This document shows, piece by piece, positions 9,901 through 18,335 of a stretch of 64,000 nt of DNA. The notes under the pieces were generated by a model. That model made no database searches, had not been told where the DNA came from, and saw nothing but the letters and a program-made list of their open reading frames with translations. The stretch is from CAWARU01 sp963784575 (GTDB lineage: Bacteria; Pseudomonadota; Gammaproteobacteria; UBA6186; Azoamicaceae). Positions within the stretch are counted from its first letter, which is position 1; every line of letters starts with the position of its first letter. Location: NCBI GenBank assembly GCA_963784575.1, contig CAWARU010000001.1, positions 930,001 through 994,000 of the forward strand. Reading direction: 5' to 3'. The position numbers and the translations under genes are program-made.

Positions 9901-11342
9901 ACACACTTGCCAAGGCAAAAGCATCCTCACTCATCCCTACCAAAGCATTGCGCGCGGATTTGGAAAATTACGTCCATAATATGCTGCGGGTTGAATTATG
10001 CAATTCTAACTATGGTGATCACCGAAATTTAGAGTTTTTACTTTGTAGAATACTCTGCTTCGTTTTCAAAAAACCGGATCTGGATTGGCCAGTATATAGA
10101 GATAATACTGTGCAAGATATGCGAAAGTCCCTGTCAGCGATTCGTAATAAAGCAGCATCGAGCGGCATTGATCCAATCCCTGTTAAGATTGTGGAAACAG
10201 AAAAACGACCGGAAACAATTGTCCCTCCTGCAGAACCCAAAAAAGAAGGTGCCGACTCTCATATTACAAAATATCACTTCACTCAACCGATGACTTCCCG
10301 AGACAGAGATGGACAAACACTCGCGCTACAGCAATTCAAAAAACATGGTTTGGAGAGATTTACAGATGACCTCGAAGCTCTCGATCGAGAATCAGACTCG
10401 AAATTAAAAGCTTTGATCAAAATTGCCGAGGATTTAATCAAAAAATCAACCAAGAAAATATCCCAGCAATCAATCGAAGATTCCACTCAAAACTATGGAT
10501 TTTTACAAACTGAAGCGCTTTATTCAAAACTCGATAAGGAAGCAGGACAGGTAAAAAACCAGGCAACTAAAAAGAAAAAGGCTATTTATCGAGATCGCAT
10601 CGAATCTTTGCTGAGCTCTACAGAATATTGGGATTTAAAACAGAGAATTAGAAAGTGCCAGGAAATATTAAATAAAGACAATAGTTTAGTGAAAGAAAAA
10701 AGCGATTTGGAGTCACTCCAAAAATCAATACTCGAATTTGGTAACAAGGCTTTAACTGGCGAAAAAGCAAGTTTACAAACCATTGCCAAGGTAAAAGGCA
10801 ATGAAATAGCGACATTAAGTTTCGAATACTTGATATATCTCTATTTTAGAAAAGATATGCGGCTCATGTGCCGAAAAACCAAACTTGATCTGGTCTCGGC
10901 AGAAGCTCTGAATCAGAAACTGCATGATTATCTCATTCGTTTTACTGCACATCAGCATCGCAGTCGAGTCTCTGATACCTTACAGAAATTAAGCGCCACA
11001 GAAGAACACAGCCCTGAATATCAGAGCTACCGGGAGCTTTTGGGTTCACAACTCGAGGCTAGTCGCCAATTTGAAACAGAAAAACACCCAGAACTTTTGG
11101 TCTTTGAATATTATGACGATAAGCTCTTACGCAAAGATCAAATCACTATTTTGAAAAAATTCCTAAGCAAAAAATCGGGGGCAGAAGGCTATAACTCCGA
11201 AGTGATTCAAATGATCATGGCTGCTGGAAAGTCCAAGATAATCATGCCGATCTTAGCTCTTATGAAAGCGGATGGCACCAATCTCTCCATTATCGAAGTG
11301 CCGGATGGGCTATTTGAAACCTGTGCCAAAGATTTCCCTTGA
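6870..11342 (+). CDS. DUF3638-type protein, part up to Walker A (reading frame breaks at 11342)
   Basis: A 1490-residue ORF. The GTG at 6870 has a strong upstream AAGGAGGAGGG (6852-6862), but its first 25 codons look unnatural; ATGs at 6942, 6945 or 6957, overlapping the previous stop, are alternatives. Most of the protein is unrecognised. The last 45 residues match the start of the DUF3638 ATPase region: MAAGKS (GKS 1453-1455, a variant of the family's MGEGKS P-loop), then KIIMPILALMKADG and VPDGLF. The ORF ends in TGA right after DFP. The expected continuation of the same domain is found in the -1 frame, starting at 11339. The protein therefore lacks Walker B unless the two ORFs are joined by frameshifting or the break is a mutation or sequencing error. 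Confidence 0.75.
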   Translation: MNCQKNRIKSLSQQIMVLILNLFPMMADSMSIKEVSDSSIFAAIDHKNGYSLSANERIVRLEKRIEDLSKKKGFSRKLGFSRHSKNETRIIVTKEIFESHLELFDTAETQVIFLANIFSPRTENIKVPGSDHTIIHGILYKALDRNPKLALELVELLLKGYKFHCRGTKISDGAIFCFQAAVHLQKYLEAYPKKKACDEALKILNGHLYDELVNQIDNYQKQILQPEKYKIQADFLKDTWIFTQLVNVHYMRTGHLYKETTKVTPVNDLKILLMGLYYKNILPKQSSSHLNTYLSFDMESMENNVNQFLESRLEKLSSEQRNKLFQSLITDLFSQDLLPDAGVEYRYDFPNLILQNDKSVILIFNLTTGKIVTSCDRQGYILENLQTNTYKKIFGSASQRAKFRTLAQFQIAEFHFKKKSYRVVENLKNHTVFIQHQPGGDTEWYDLMDSTKLPFPVSLEKLEEHYLWWRKIDLKSSSPAYYCTDRKGKPIQKIVPQGKNTFKIMELDERGIETGNSLLSQKAPDAGKLYAYLSRFEDPNFIEIWQHKNGTFKIHMLRYGLEWTSEQTKEGTEWIWTQNPEYRLFLAEGQALLGLQPCLYMQSRKTSDFQMIMPLQEYYPVQSRGPKGQKEEYRPLVFDVKDRIRKMIFQTRDHDGVPTSSELARIPPLKPYKTAWRSRKSERYAQFMMTSGKIIGNSAVDYLQLAYVALAEHHPEQALTALKECQKKGGIAGNAIEIVLIKRIMVELPSKIFSPHLALICQTKEPETEACRLFAALLLLEQKNASFNTLCFEVNRNPSLKSANQAYRYQQLEQARDFYHKYYDAELRTLYHDYFAKLPNIPQEMRLNPIQELSLLKCAYAYLHTSPYISNRRPPTEIANRMQKLLVAKLRHQKEQIRKKGERLDLSSEDTQLLQDLKREISNTKNQKVTSSSELCNKTYLIKLPGDDYLMESFKQLNFKELNALKEKGTQEVDAAPVSSEISQEIITKSLCDFSKKHTIFEFMLSFDRYYTLAKAKASSLIPTKALRADLENYVHNMLRVELCNSNYGDHRNLEFLLCRILCFVFKKPDLDWPVYRDNTVQDMRKSLSAIRNKAASSGIDPIPVKIVETEKRPETIVPPAEPKKEGADSHITKYHFTQPMTSRDRDGQTLALQQFKKHGLERFTDDLEALDRESDSKLKALIKIAEDLIKKSTKKISQQSIEDSTQNYGFLQTEALYSKLDKEAGQVKNQATKKKKAIYRDRIESLLSSTEYWDLKQRIRKCQEILNKDNSLVKEKSDLESLQKSILEFGNKALTGEKASLQTIAKVKGNEIATLSFEYLIYLYFRKDMRLMCRKTKLDLVSAEALNQKLHDYLIRFTAHQHRSRVSDTLQKLSATEEHSPEYQSYRELLGSQLEASRQFETEKHPELLVFEYYDDKLLRKDQITILKKFLSKKSGAEGYNSEVIQMIMAAGKSKIIMPILALMKADGTNLSIIEVPDGLFETCAKDFP
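11333..11339 (+). other. TTTCCCT heptamer at the DUF3638 frame break, candidate -1 slippage site
   Basis: The upstream frame reads gaT TTC CCT TGA, which places a heptamer of form X XXY YYZ in exactly the phase needed for -1 slippage, directly before the stop. After a -1 slip the next codons (ttg atc aca atg) continue the downstream ORF without loss of residues. In known bacterial systems A- or T-rich heptamers work best, so a C-rich one is weaker evidence. A small hairpin (GGCGTG/CATGCC, 11360-11377) lies about 20 bases downstream, further than the usual 5-9. Chance occurrence beside a mutation is possible. Confidence 0.35.
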
Positions 11343-14300
11343 TCACAATGAAAATATTTGGCGTGCAAGGACATGCCTTTAAATTCGATCGCTCGAGTGA
11401 TTGTTCTGCAGAAAATTTGAAACGTTGCTATGAGAAACTTAAGGACATCATTGCTAATCAAGAATACCTTATTGTGACTGCTGAAACTGTGCAAGCTTTG
11501 CAATTAAAATATCTTGAACTTTTGCATCAACCAATGTGGTTTGAAGGTATTAATGACAGCATTTTGAACCTTGAAAAAATCTTGAGATTATTCAAGGAAA
11601 AGGGCGATGTTATCATCGACGAATGTGACACTGTACTCGACCCCAAACGTGAACTTAATTTTACCCTGGGTAAGGCAACGGAGATATCCAGTGATATCAT
11701 TAATACTCTTCAGGAAATTTATCGCTTATTTCCAAAAGTTACCATTCATTTAAAAGGGGGTCCCAGCAATCTCAATGAAATAATGCTTGGAAAGCGCACG
11801 TTTGCTAGTCCAGAGGAATGGGATACTGCTCGGACAGTGCTCGTGGCAACACTTTTGGAAGATGAGCAAAGTCCAATTTTTTCAATCAGCAACCAATTAA
11901 ATTCAGATGATAAAGATATCCTGAAGCTCTATCTGCTGAATAAGACCGAATCCATTCCAGAATTTGTAATAAGAATGAATGATGACGATAGACGAAAAAT
12001 TGCCTTGGCAAGAGGTGAAATCGAACTCCTGAAAACCACTGTGTTTCGCAAAGCGAATGAACATTATGGTTTCCCCAAAAGTGCTAATTTCAAAGGAAAC
12101 CGAGAAATTGCTATCCCTTATATCGCAAGTAACACCCCCAATGAGCGATCCGAGTTCGGTTCCATATTTGAAACAATCAACTATACCCTGCAATTGCAAT
12201 TACAACGCGATAAAGTTCCGCTTGAATTCGTGCAAAATTTATTGCGGGATTTCATTAAGCTTGCAAACCATGAAATCATAAGAAAGCAGGGTTTGATCGA
12301 TTTTGATGAAACAATCGCCTCCAAGAACTTCGAGAAACTCACTGGAAAACCATTAAAAGCCTATCATTTGGAAAATGATCTGGAGGTGCTTGATCTCCAA
12401 TCTCTCATTTCAACAAATCGAGTGGCACGTGATTATCTGATACGAGAATACATTCTGAAGGGCATCAAAGTATATCCGTCTATATTACAATCAAATGCCA
12501 TTAATCATATTGATCAATTCCGCTCGGCACAATTAATGACCGGTACGACTTGGAATGCGCGTTGTTACCATTCTGATATCCAATATAAAAGAGAGGAAGG
12601 GCTTGGTACAGATGGCCAGACTTCAAATCTTCTGATTCAAAAAAATCCACTCATCATACCCATTAAAGCACAATCTGAAGTAGCAATGCTAGAACAGCAT
12701 ATTCTCAAAAATGAAAAAAATGCAAAAATCCATGCTTTAATTGATATCGGTGCTCTTTTCAAAAAGAAAACAAATCTTGAAATTGCAACCTTGCTCGCTG
12801 AAATGCTCCGAACGAAACCTCTCAATAAAATCAAACATATTCTATATTTTGATGATCAATTAAATGAATTATGCGCCTTGCCTCTGGAAGGCAAGCCCTA
12901 TAAACCTATCTTGATTGGCGGGACAGATCCCAACTTAATTTTTGCAAAAACGCACTCAAAACCTGAGGAGTGTTTCACCTATTATGACCAACGTCACACA
13001 ACCGGCACTGATATTAAACAGGCAGTGGATGCCATAGCAATTGCTACCATTGATACTGATACAAAAAGCCGTGATTTATTTCAAGGGGTTATGAGACTGC
13101 GAGATTTTGCCGGAGAGCAAACCTTACAATTTATTGCCCCTCCCGAAGTATTTTTAAGTCTAGATACCGAGAAAGCCCAGAAACAGAACTGGGATATTCA
13201 TGATGTTCTCGAATACACCGAGAGAAATCAGATTCGGGTATTGTCTGACCTCCACCTTCGGGCCAGTCTCGACAAAATGAGCAATGTTTTAAGACAGCAT
13301 TTCTTAAATCGCATCTTTGACGCTAAGGATCTAGCAGAAAAATTTAAGCTCATGAGAACTTTTGCTGAAGTATTTATAAGCCCTGTATTAGCTGATCCCT
13401 ATGCAAGATTCAAAGAGTGTGAACAGCCATTAGCTACGGAAATCATACTGAAAAGACATCGTGATGAAATAATTGCACTTTACGAAAGGCTTATGGCAAA
13501 GGCTTATTCAGAGAAAGATGCAAGGGTTCATAGCCAATTTAGGATAATAGGAAGGGAAGATCAAGAAACGAAAGAAATGAAGGAAACCAGAGAAGCCAAA
13601 GAAATAGCACTTAAAAAAGAAATTGTAGAAGTTTCTGCACAAATGACTCTGAAACTCATGGATATAGAAGAAAGTGCTCTTCAAATTTGCTTGCCGAATT
13701 ACACACGCACCAGGAAATCGACTGAAGACACGGCAGCAGAGGTTCTTCGCGAACGCGAAAGTCTTAAAGACCAGGAAGAAGATATGGAGCACGACGATGT
13801 GCGATTTAGAGAATCCTCGAAAAGAAAAGTTAGAGCACGCGATGTGTCTGCCGAAGATGAAGTTTCCTGGGAGGGTAGTTTTCCTATCGTGATTAGCGCT
13901 GATGTCAAAGAACCGGTTCAAATACATTCCTTAAATGAAATGCTCTTGTCTGATTTGGAATCTCTTGATCATTGGTATTTTGGTCCGAATCTATTTGTGA
14001 CACAGAATTTCATGAAATCATTTGACCAAGTGGACAGCCACTATATAGAACATGGCCTGAAGCCAATCGACTTTTTCTTAGTTCTCTCAGAACCTCCTTC
14101 CAATTCAAAGCTTAAAGTACTCCTTATTTCCCAAGATGAAGCAAATGAATTTATGAATTATCTGGATAAGAATCAAGAACTGCTGAAAACAATGGGATTT
14201 GGAGCGTGGATCGTGACACCACACAACGGCATTCTGACAGGGACCTCCAAAGAAATCGAACATCCTGCCTTTCCGGAGTTGCTCGAACAAGTGCAATTCC

Positions 14301-15055
14301 TGAATGGCGATCTGGATATGCTTTTAAAAAATAGCTCTGATTGGTTTTACGATAGAATGGAAGATAAATTGAAATTTCTTAAGGAGATAATATTAGAAAA
14401 CGTTCCGGAACAAGAAAAATATTATGACCTTCTGAAAGAAAAACTACTCCATAATTATAATCTATTGAAAAAAATTTGCGCACCCAAACTTGAAGCCCTG
14501 ACCAGAGCAGCACTTTCACGAAATCTGAGCGAGGTTGATAAGCTGCTCGTCTCTCTTAAAAATGAATGTAAGCCAAGCTTTTTCCGGGAAGTGCTTTCCG
14601 AACCAATGCATAACAATTCTTTGACTCTTTTGGAACACTGTATTGTCACTAAAGACACTATGTTACTTGCTAGAATTTTGCAGCTTGACATTTCAACAAG
14701 AATAAAATCAGATCATAATTCGTTAAATTTTGCATTAAAACATTTCGATACTGATATTTTCATGATATTACTCAAGGACGGCAGATTTTATCCAACACAA
14801 GAGGACTTTAAATATTTACAAGTGGAATCCAGAGAGGAATATAGTGCCGAAGTTGCAAAATTTTGGGTCGAGCTATGTGAAAGTGTGTTAAAATTCGGTA
14901 TCCCTTCGATCGTTGAACAGTTACTTCTAGATATGGAAAAATACGCTTGCAAAGAATTAGTATCGGAAGTTAGGCAAGAATTTTCCGAATTGTTCACTGC
15001 ATTAAACCCTGAAACTGCAGATGAAAAACCCACAAGCTTCAGGAAATTCTATTAG
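11339..15055 (+). CDS. DUF3638/DUF3645-type protein, part from Walker B onward
   Basis: A 1238-residue ORF opening with TTG at 11339, four bases inside the previous ORF, with no ribosome site. It continues the ATPase/helicase-like domain of the upstream ORF. GHAFKFDR and AETVQALQLKYLEL come first, then a Walker B-like VIIDECDTVLDP (D94, E95). MTGTTW and, further on, a helicase-like RHTTGTD ... GVMRLRDFAGEQ ... APPEV block follow, matching the DUF3645 consensus with its arginine-rich motif. A charged coil follows at about 700-850. The C-terminus has degenerate ankyrin-like helices and ends FRKFY. Together with the upstream ORF this would be about 2728 residues. Fungal and Legionella-type relatives of this family are known but poorly characterised, so I assign no function. 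Confidence 0.75.
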   Translation: MITMKIFGVQGHAFKFDRSSDCSAENLKRCYEKLKDIIANQEYLIVTAETVQALQLKYLELLHQPMWFEGINDSILNLEKILRLFKEKGDVIIDECDTVLDPKRELNFTLGKATEISSDIINTLQEIYRLFPKVTIHLKGGPSNLNEIMLGKRTFASPEEWDTARTVLVATLLEDEQSPIFSISNQLNSDDKDILKLYLLNKTESIPEFVIRMNDDDRRKIALARGEIELLKTTVFRKANEHYGFPKSANFKGNREIAIPYIASNTPNERSEFGSIFETINYTLQLQLQRDKVPLEFVQNLLRDFIKLANHEIIRKQGLIDFDETIASKNFEKLTGKPLKAYHLENDLEVLDLQSLISTNRVARDYLIREYILKGIKVYPSILQSNAINHIDQFRSAQLMTGTTWNARCYHSDIQYKREEGLGTDGQTSNLLIQKNPLIIPIKAQSEVAMLEQHILKNEKNAKIHALIDIGALFKKKTNLEIATLLAEMLRTKPLNKIKHILYFDDQLNELCALPLEGKPYKPILIGGTDPNLIFAKTHSKPEECFTYYDQRHTTGTDIKQAVDAIAIATIDTDTKSRDLFQGVMRLRDFAGEQTLQFIAPPEVFLSLDTEKAQKQNWDIHDVLEYTERNQIRVLSDLHLRASLDKMSNVLRQHFLNRIFDAKDLAEKFKLMRTFAEVFISPVLADPYARFKECEQPLATEIILKRHRDEIIALYERLMAKAYSEKDARVHSQFRIIGREDQETKEMKETREAKEIALKKEIVEVSAQMTLKLMDIEESALQICLPNYTRTRKSTEDTAAEVLRERESLKDQEEDMEHDDVRFRESSKRKVRARDVSAEDEVSWEGSFPIVISADVKEPVQIHSLNEMLLSDLESLDHWYFGPNLFVTQNFMKSFDQVDSHYIEHGLKPIDFFLVLSEPPSNSKLKVLLISQDEANEFMNYLDKNQELLKTMGFGAWIVTPHNGILTGTSKEIEHPAFPELLEQVQFLNGDLDMLLKNSSDWFYDRMEDKLKFLKEIILENVPEQEKYYDLLKEKLLHNYNLLKKICAPKLEALTRAALSRNLSEVDKLLVSLKNECKPSFFREVLSEPMHNNSLTLLEHCIVTKDTMLLARILQLDISTRIKSDHNSLNFALKHFDTDIFMILLKDGRFYPTQEDFKYLQVESREEYSAEVAKFWVELCESVLKFGIPSIVEQLLLDMEKYACKELVSEVRQEFSELFTALNPETADEKPTSFRKFY

Positions 15056-15081
15056 GGTTTAGGTTATTAGTCAAGACCAAG

Positions 15082-16701
15082 CTATGCCTTAGCATGACTT
15101 GCTCGGTGATCCAGCTTATCAAGAAGTTTAGTCTGAAGTTCAAAGCTTATCTTTTGAGTCCGCCATAGGTCTAGCAGTACAGCGCGCTCGACTTCGATGA
15201 TTTGTGATAGGAGAAAGGTTTCACGCCTCACTTCTTCGGCTTCTTCCTCGTGATCTAAGATGCCATGATGATGGGCTATTCTCTTTTTGAGATCAGCTCT
15301 TAGATTTTGATACTCCTTTATGTATAAATTGAGTTGCACGCAAAGCGATTTATCATCATTGAAATCTTCTCGATATCGTTTTAACCATTGCAGTGCAGCC
15401 TTGCACATCTCAAGCCTTGCATTCAGTTCTGCCATGTGTTCATCATATGCTTCACGGGTTCCATCTTCGCGAATTCCGGTGACCTTGATCAACCAAGGCA
15501 ATGTCAGGCCTTGCAACACAAATGTTGCCAATATTACAGCAAAAACTAAAAAAATGAGCAGCGCCCGTGGACTTGTGCCATTTCCCATATCCGGAAGATA
15601 AGGCACTGCAAGTGCCGCAGCAAGCGAAATACCTCCGCGCATGCCTGCCCAAGAAATGATGAAAGGATATTGCCAAGGGGGAAAAGGATCTTTTTTTCGA
15701 ATCGGAGGAAATAGAAATCGCGGCAGAAAAATATTTCCAAGATATACCCAAATAAAACGTCCAATGATGACGGTTAAGATAACTACAATACTATAATAAA
15801 TCAACATTTTTGCAGGTAAGGGCGCAATATTTTCAATAATCAGGCGCATATCAAGACCCACCAATAAAAACAGAACACACTCCAAAGCAAAAGCTAACAT
15901 AGGCCAAATTGCTCTTGCCACTAATCTGAATTCTGGCGTAAACCGCACCGCAAAGCGGTGCCCTATCACAAAGCCAGTCACCACAGTCGCAAGAACGCCA
16001 CTTCCCCCTAAAAGTACGCACGGTATATAAGCAAAGAATGGAGTGAGGAATGAGGCTATCATATGCAGTTGTGTACTTGCAATTCTTAATCTGAGTGTAC
16101 CCAACAAATTTCCCAGAATAAAACCATAGGCGGCTTCCCCTAGAATTAAAACAAAGAAACTTAAGATGCCTTGTGTGATGGATATTTGAGATGCAAAAAC
16201 AGCTGCAAGTGCAAGACGAAATAGGATTAGTGCCGCTGCATCATTTAACAAACCTTCACCTTGTAAAATACTGATCACCCGATTCGGCAGCCGAATTTTC
16301 TCTGCAACAGACACAATCGCGACATCGTCGGGTGGTGAAATAACGGCGCCTAGTACGAAGGATAAAGGCCATCCTAATTCTGGGATCAATGCATGGATCA
16401 CGACAGCTACAGCGACAGTAATAAATATGACGTGTCCAACAGACAAAAGTGCTATCGGACGAAGGTTCTTGCGAAAATCGTACCAGGATGACATAGTGCT
16501 AATTTGATAAACAAGAAGCGGCAGAAAAATGTCTAATATAATTTCAGGATTCAATGTGACACGGGGAAACTCAGGAATATAGCTTAAAATCATTCCCACA
16601 AGTACCAATAACAGCGAAGTGGGTATCGGGGACTTTCGAAATACCTGCCCAATGATAAGGATAATGGTAAATAATAAAACGATTATTTCAATTTTTTCCA
16701 T
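15082..16701 (-). CDS. Na+/H+ antiporter, CPA1 (NhaP-like) family
   Basis: A 539-residue inner-membrane protein with 11-12 hydrophobic segments and a basic cytosolic C-terminal tail of about 130 residues. The CPA1 core is visible: SPPDDVAIVSVAEKIRLP, then QGEGLLNDAAALILF, corresponding to the family's SPTDPVAV and EGESLLNDA motifs with paired acidic residues. Membrane segments GPxxWAGMRGGISLAAALA-like (here SWAGMRGGISLAAALAVP) complete the fold. It should exchange Na+ or K+ for H+ for pH and salt homeostasis. A longer frame reaches 16794, but those 31 extra codons come from the GGTGCC palindromic repeats, so I chose the ATG at 16701 (MEKIEI). It is convergent with the DUF3638 block 27 bases away. 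Confidence 0.88.
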   Translation of the reverse strand: MEKIEIIVLLFTIILIIGQVFRKSPIPTSLLLVLVGMILSYIPEFPRVTLNPEIILDIFLPLLVYQISTMSSWYDFRKNLRPIALLSVGHVIFITVAVAVVIHALIPELGWPLSFVLGAVISPPDDVAIVSVAEKIRLPNRVISILQGEGLLNDAAALILFRLALAAVFASQISITQGILSFFVLILGEAAYGFILGNLLGTLRLRIASTQLHMIASFLTPFFAYIPCVLLGGSGVLATVVTGFVIGHRFAVRFTPEFRLVARAIWPMLAFALECVLFLLVGLDMRLIIENIAPLPAKMLIYYSIVVILTVIIGRFIWVYLGNIFLPRFLFPPIRKKDPFPPWQYPFIISWAGMRGGISLAAALAVPYLPDMGNGTSPRALLIFLVFAVILATFVLQGLTLPWLIKVTGIREDGTREAYDEHMAELNARLEMCKAALQWLKRYREDFNDDKSLCVQLNLYIKEYQNLRADLKKRIAHHHGILDHEEEAEEVRRETFLLSQIIEVERAVLLDLWRTQKISFELQTKLLDKLDHRASHAKA

Positions 16702-16794
16702 GGCACGGATGCCTCTGATGGTGCCTCTGGTGCTGGCACTCTGGTGCCACTCTACTGGTACCAGGCACCACCATTGACCAGTGCCTGGCACCAC
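16701..16794. repeat. Cluster of GGTGCC/GGCACC palindromic repeats
   Basis: This stretch repeats GGTGCC, GTGCTGGCAC, GGTGCCAC, GGTACCAGGCACC and GTGCCTGGCACC in alternating orientation, so it can form several alternative hairpins. It lies directly upstream of the antiporter start and is more GC-rich than its surroundings. Similar short palindromes occur as dispersed intergenic repeats in many bacteria. No coding signal is convincing. Confidence 0.6.
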
Positions 16795-16832
16795 TTATTA
16801 CTGCTTATTACTACTTATAACTACTTATTACT
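16793..16832. repeat. Tandem 10-base repeat (ACTTATTACT-like), four units
   Basis: Four near-identical units with a 10-base period (ACTTATTACT, GCTTATTACT, ACTTATAACT, ACTTATTACT) abut the palindromic cluster. A helical-turn period can phase protein binding, but there is no further evidence for a function. Confidence 0.55.
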
Positions 16833-16860
16833 TTATCACTCATTTATGACATACAAAAAA

Positions 16861-17532
16861 TTAACGCATTGATCTCTTTCGAAGGCTAGACCTTCTCGAA
16901 GAACTGGATAATCTTCTAAATGTTTTGTTAACCGGTTTTCTTCTTCTGACTGAAGTGCTTTTTCTAGCCTTACTTCTGATAGGATGGTGTTTTCTGGCAG
17001 CACTACTTCTTCTAACAGTACTGCGTTTTTTTGCCGCAGCACTTTTTCTAGCAGAAGATCTTTTTTTAGCACTGGCTCTCTTCATTGACCTATGGGGAGC
17101 TTTTTTCGCCGTGTGCCTTCTCTTTTTAGCTGCACCTGATCTTCTTTTAGCTGCGGGCTTACTTCTCTTGACAGCGGTCAATTTCCTCTTCGCTGCAGTC
17201 GATCTTCTCTTAGCAGCAGTCGTTCTCCTTGCAGTAGATTTTCTTTTGGCAGCGGCTGTAGACTTCCTAGCAGTGGATTTTCTAGCTGTCGATTTTTTGA
17301 CGGTGGTTTTACGTGCTGCAGATTTCCTTTTGGTACTAGAAGCTTTACTGCGTGAAGTTACAGCAGGTACTTTGTAGCCTTTTTTACGAGCCTTTGATAA
17401 ACCAATTGCAATGGCTTGTTTACGACTTTTTACAGGTCGAAGCTTACGACCACTACGAGCTGTACCTTTTTTAAAACTACGCATTTCTTTCTTAACTTCG
17501 GCTTGGGCCTTTCTACCATATTTTCTTGCCAT
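16861..17532 (-). CDS. Histone H1-like DUF6496 protein with Lys/Arg/Ala-rich tail
   Basis: A 223-residue, extremely basic protein. The N-terminal 55 residues carry the DUF6496 pattern (KKEMRSFKKGTARSG ... PVKSRKQAIAIGLSKARK). The rest is a low-complexity tail of AAKRKS, ARKST and SAARK-type repeats like eukaryotic histone H1 and chlamydial Hc1/Hc2. It very probably binds nucleic acid and may compact the nucleoid. Delivery to a host nucleus is conceivable for a host-associated bacterium, but nothing here shows secretion. GGAG eight bases upstream supports the ATG at 17532. The opposite strand has a 150-codon hydrophobic shadow frame caused by the repetitive composition. Confidence 0.85.
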   Translation of the reverse strand: MARKYGRKAQAEVKKEMRSFKKGTARSGRKLRPVKSRKQAIAIGLSKARKKGYKVPAVTSRSKASSTKRKSAARKTTVKKSTARKSTARKSTAAAKRKSTARRTTAAKRRSTAAKRKLTAVKRSKPAAKRRSGAAKKRRHTAKKAPHRSMKRASAKKRSSARKSAAAKKRSTVRRSSAARKHHPIRSKARKSTSVRRRKPVNKTFRRLSSSSRRSSLRKRSMR

Positions 17533-17562
17533 ATTTATGTCTCCAAAAGTTGTGATAATCTA

Positions 17563-17591
17563 AGTATAGTATAATTTTTTATGGGTTTAAA
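17563..17591 (-). promoter_or_regulatory. Candidate sigma70 promoter of the histone-like gene
   Basis: On the minus strand TTTAAA (17586-17591) and TATACT (17563-17568) are separated by 17 bases, about 30 bases before the ATG at 17532. The -10 is good and the -35 is weak. Confidence 0.4.
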
Positions 17592-17639
17592 AAATGGTGC
17601 AACCGTTCACGTACCAATGGCAATTGATTCGGGATTCAT

Positions 17640-18332
17640 TTACTTTTTTGAAGCCAATAATTCCATTCTATTCTGGTGCAATTTGAGTTCATCAGCAGTG
17701 GCATGAATCACCTTCAACATAACATTCGATGAACGTAATTTGGCTTTTTTTCTCGGAGTTTTTGGCCTTCCTAATACTTCCTGATTCTCACCCTCTAATA
17801 CAAGGGAAGTCTGGCCGGCAGTCATTTGGAGATAAACTTTAGCCAATATCTCGGCATCTAATAAGGCACCGTGATAGGTTCTGTGGGAATTATCAATTCC
17901 ATATCTGCGGCACAAGGCATCCAAATTATTCTTTTGACCTGGATGCAATTGACGTGCGAGCATTAGAGTATCTATAACCTGAATGTAAGGATCTACTGTA
18001 CCCCAAGCATGTTTTAGTAATTGCAGTTCATTATTAATAAATCCCAAATCAAATGGGGCATTATGGATGATGACTTCAGCATCTCGAATAAAATTTAAGA
18101 ATTCATCGGCAATTTCTGAAAATTTTGGTTTATCTTTTAAAAATTCATTCGTTAACCCCGAAATGGCCACTGCACCTGGGTCAATTTCTCGTTCGGGATT
18201 AATATAATAATGGAAAGTTCGGCCTGTGAGTCGGCGGTTATTCATTTCAACGCAGCCTACTTCAGTGATGCGATGACCCTTATTGGGGTCTAAGCCCGTT
18301 GTTTCAGTATCTAATACTATCTGCCTTACCAT
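17640..18332 (-). CDS. dnaQ: DNA polymerase III epsilon subunit (3'-5' proofreading exonuclease)
   Basis: A 230-residue DEDDh exonuclease. Exo I is VLDTETTGLDP (Asp8, Glu10), Exo II is HNAPFDLGFINNEL, and Exo III is HRTYHGALLDAEILAKVY with the general-base His and final Asp. It removes mismatched bases for the replicative polymerase. The C-terminal 45 residues should contact the alpha subunit. It lies three bases downstream of rnhA on the same strand, so the two are probably co-transcribed. In E. coli the same two genes are neighbours but divergent. Confidence 0.95.
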   Translation of the reverse strand: MVRQIVLDTETTGLDPNKGHRITEVGCVEMNNRRLTGRTFHYYINPEREIDPGAVAISGLTNEFLKDKPKFSEIADEFLNFIRDAEVIIHNAPFDLGFINNELQLLKHAWGTVDPYIQVIDTLMLARQLHPGQKNNLDALCRRYGIDNSHRTYHGALLDAEILAKVYLQMTAGQTSLVLEGENQEVLGRPKTPRKKAKLRSSNVMLKVIHATADELKLHQNRMELLASKK

Positions 18333-18335
18333 AAT

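Noticed and set aside
11360..11377. Hairpin as a stimulator of -1 frameshifting
   Set aside because: Only six pairs with one G-U, and about 20 bases after the heptamer, too far for the known spacing.
16925..17377. 150-codon hydrophobic ORF opposite the histone-like gene
   Set aside because: Lys/Arg/Ala codon repeats read backwards give Leu/Ala-rich frames; it mirrors the real gene.
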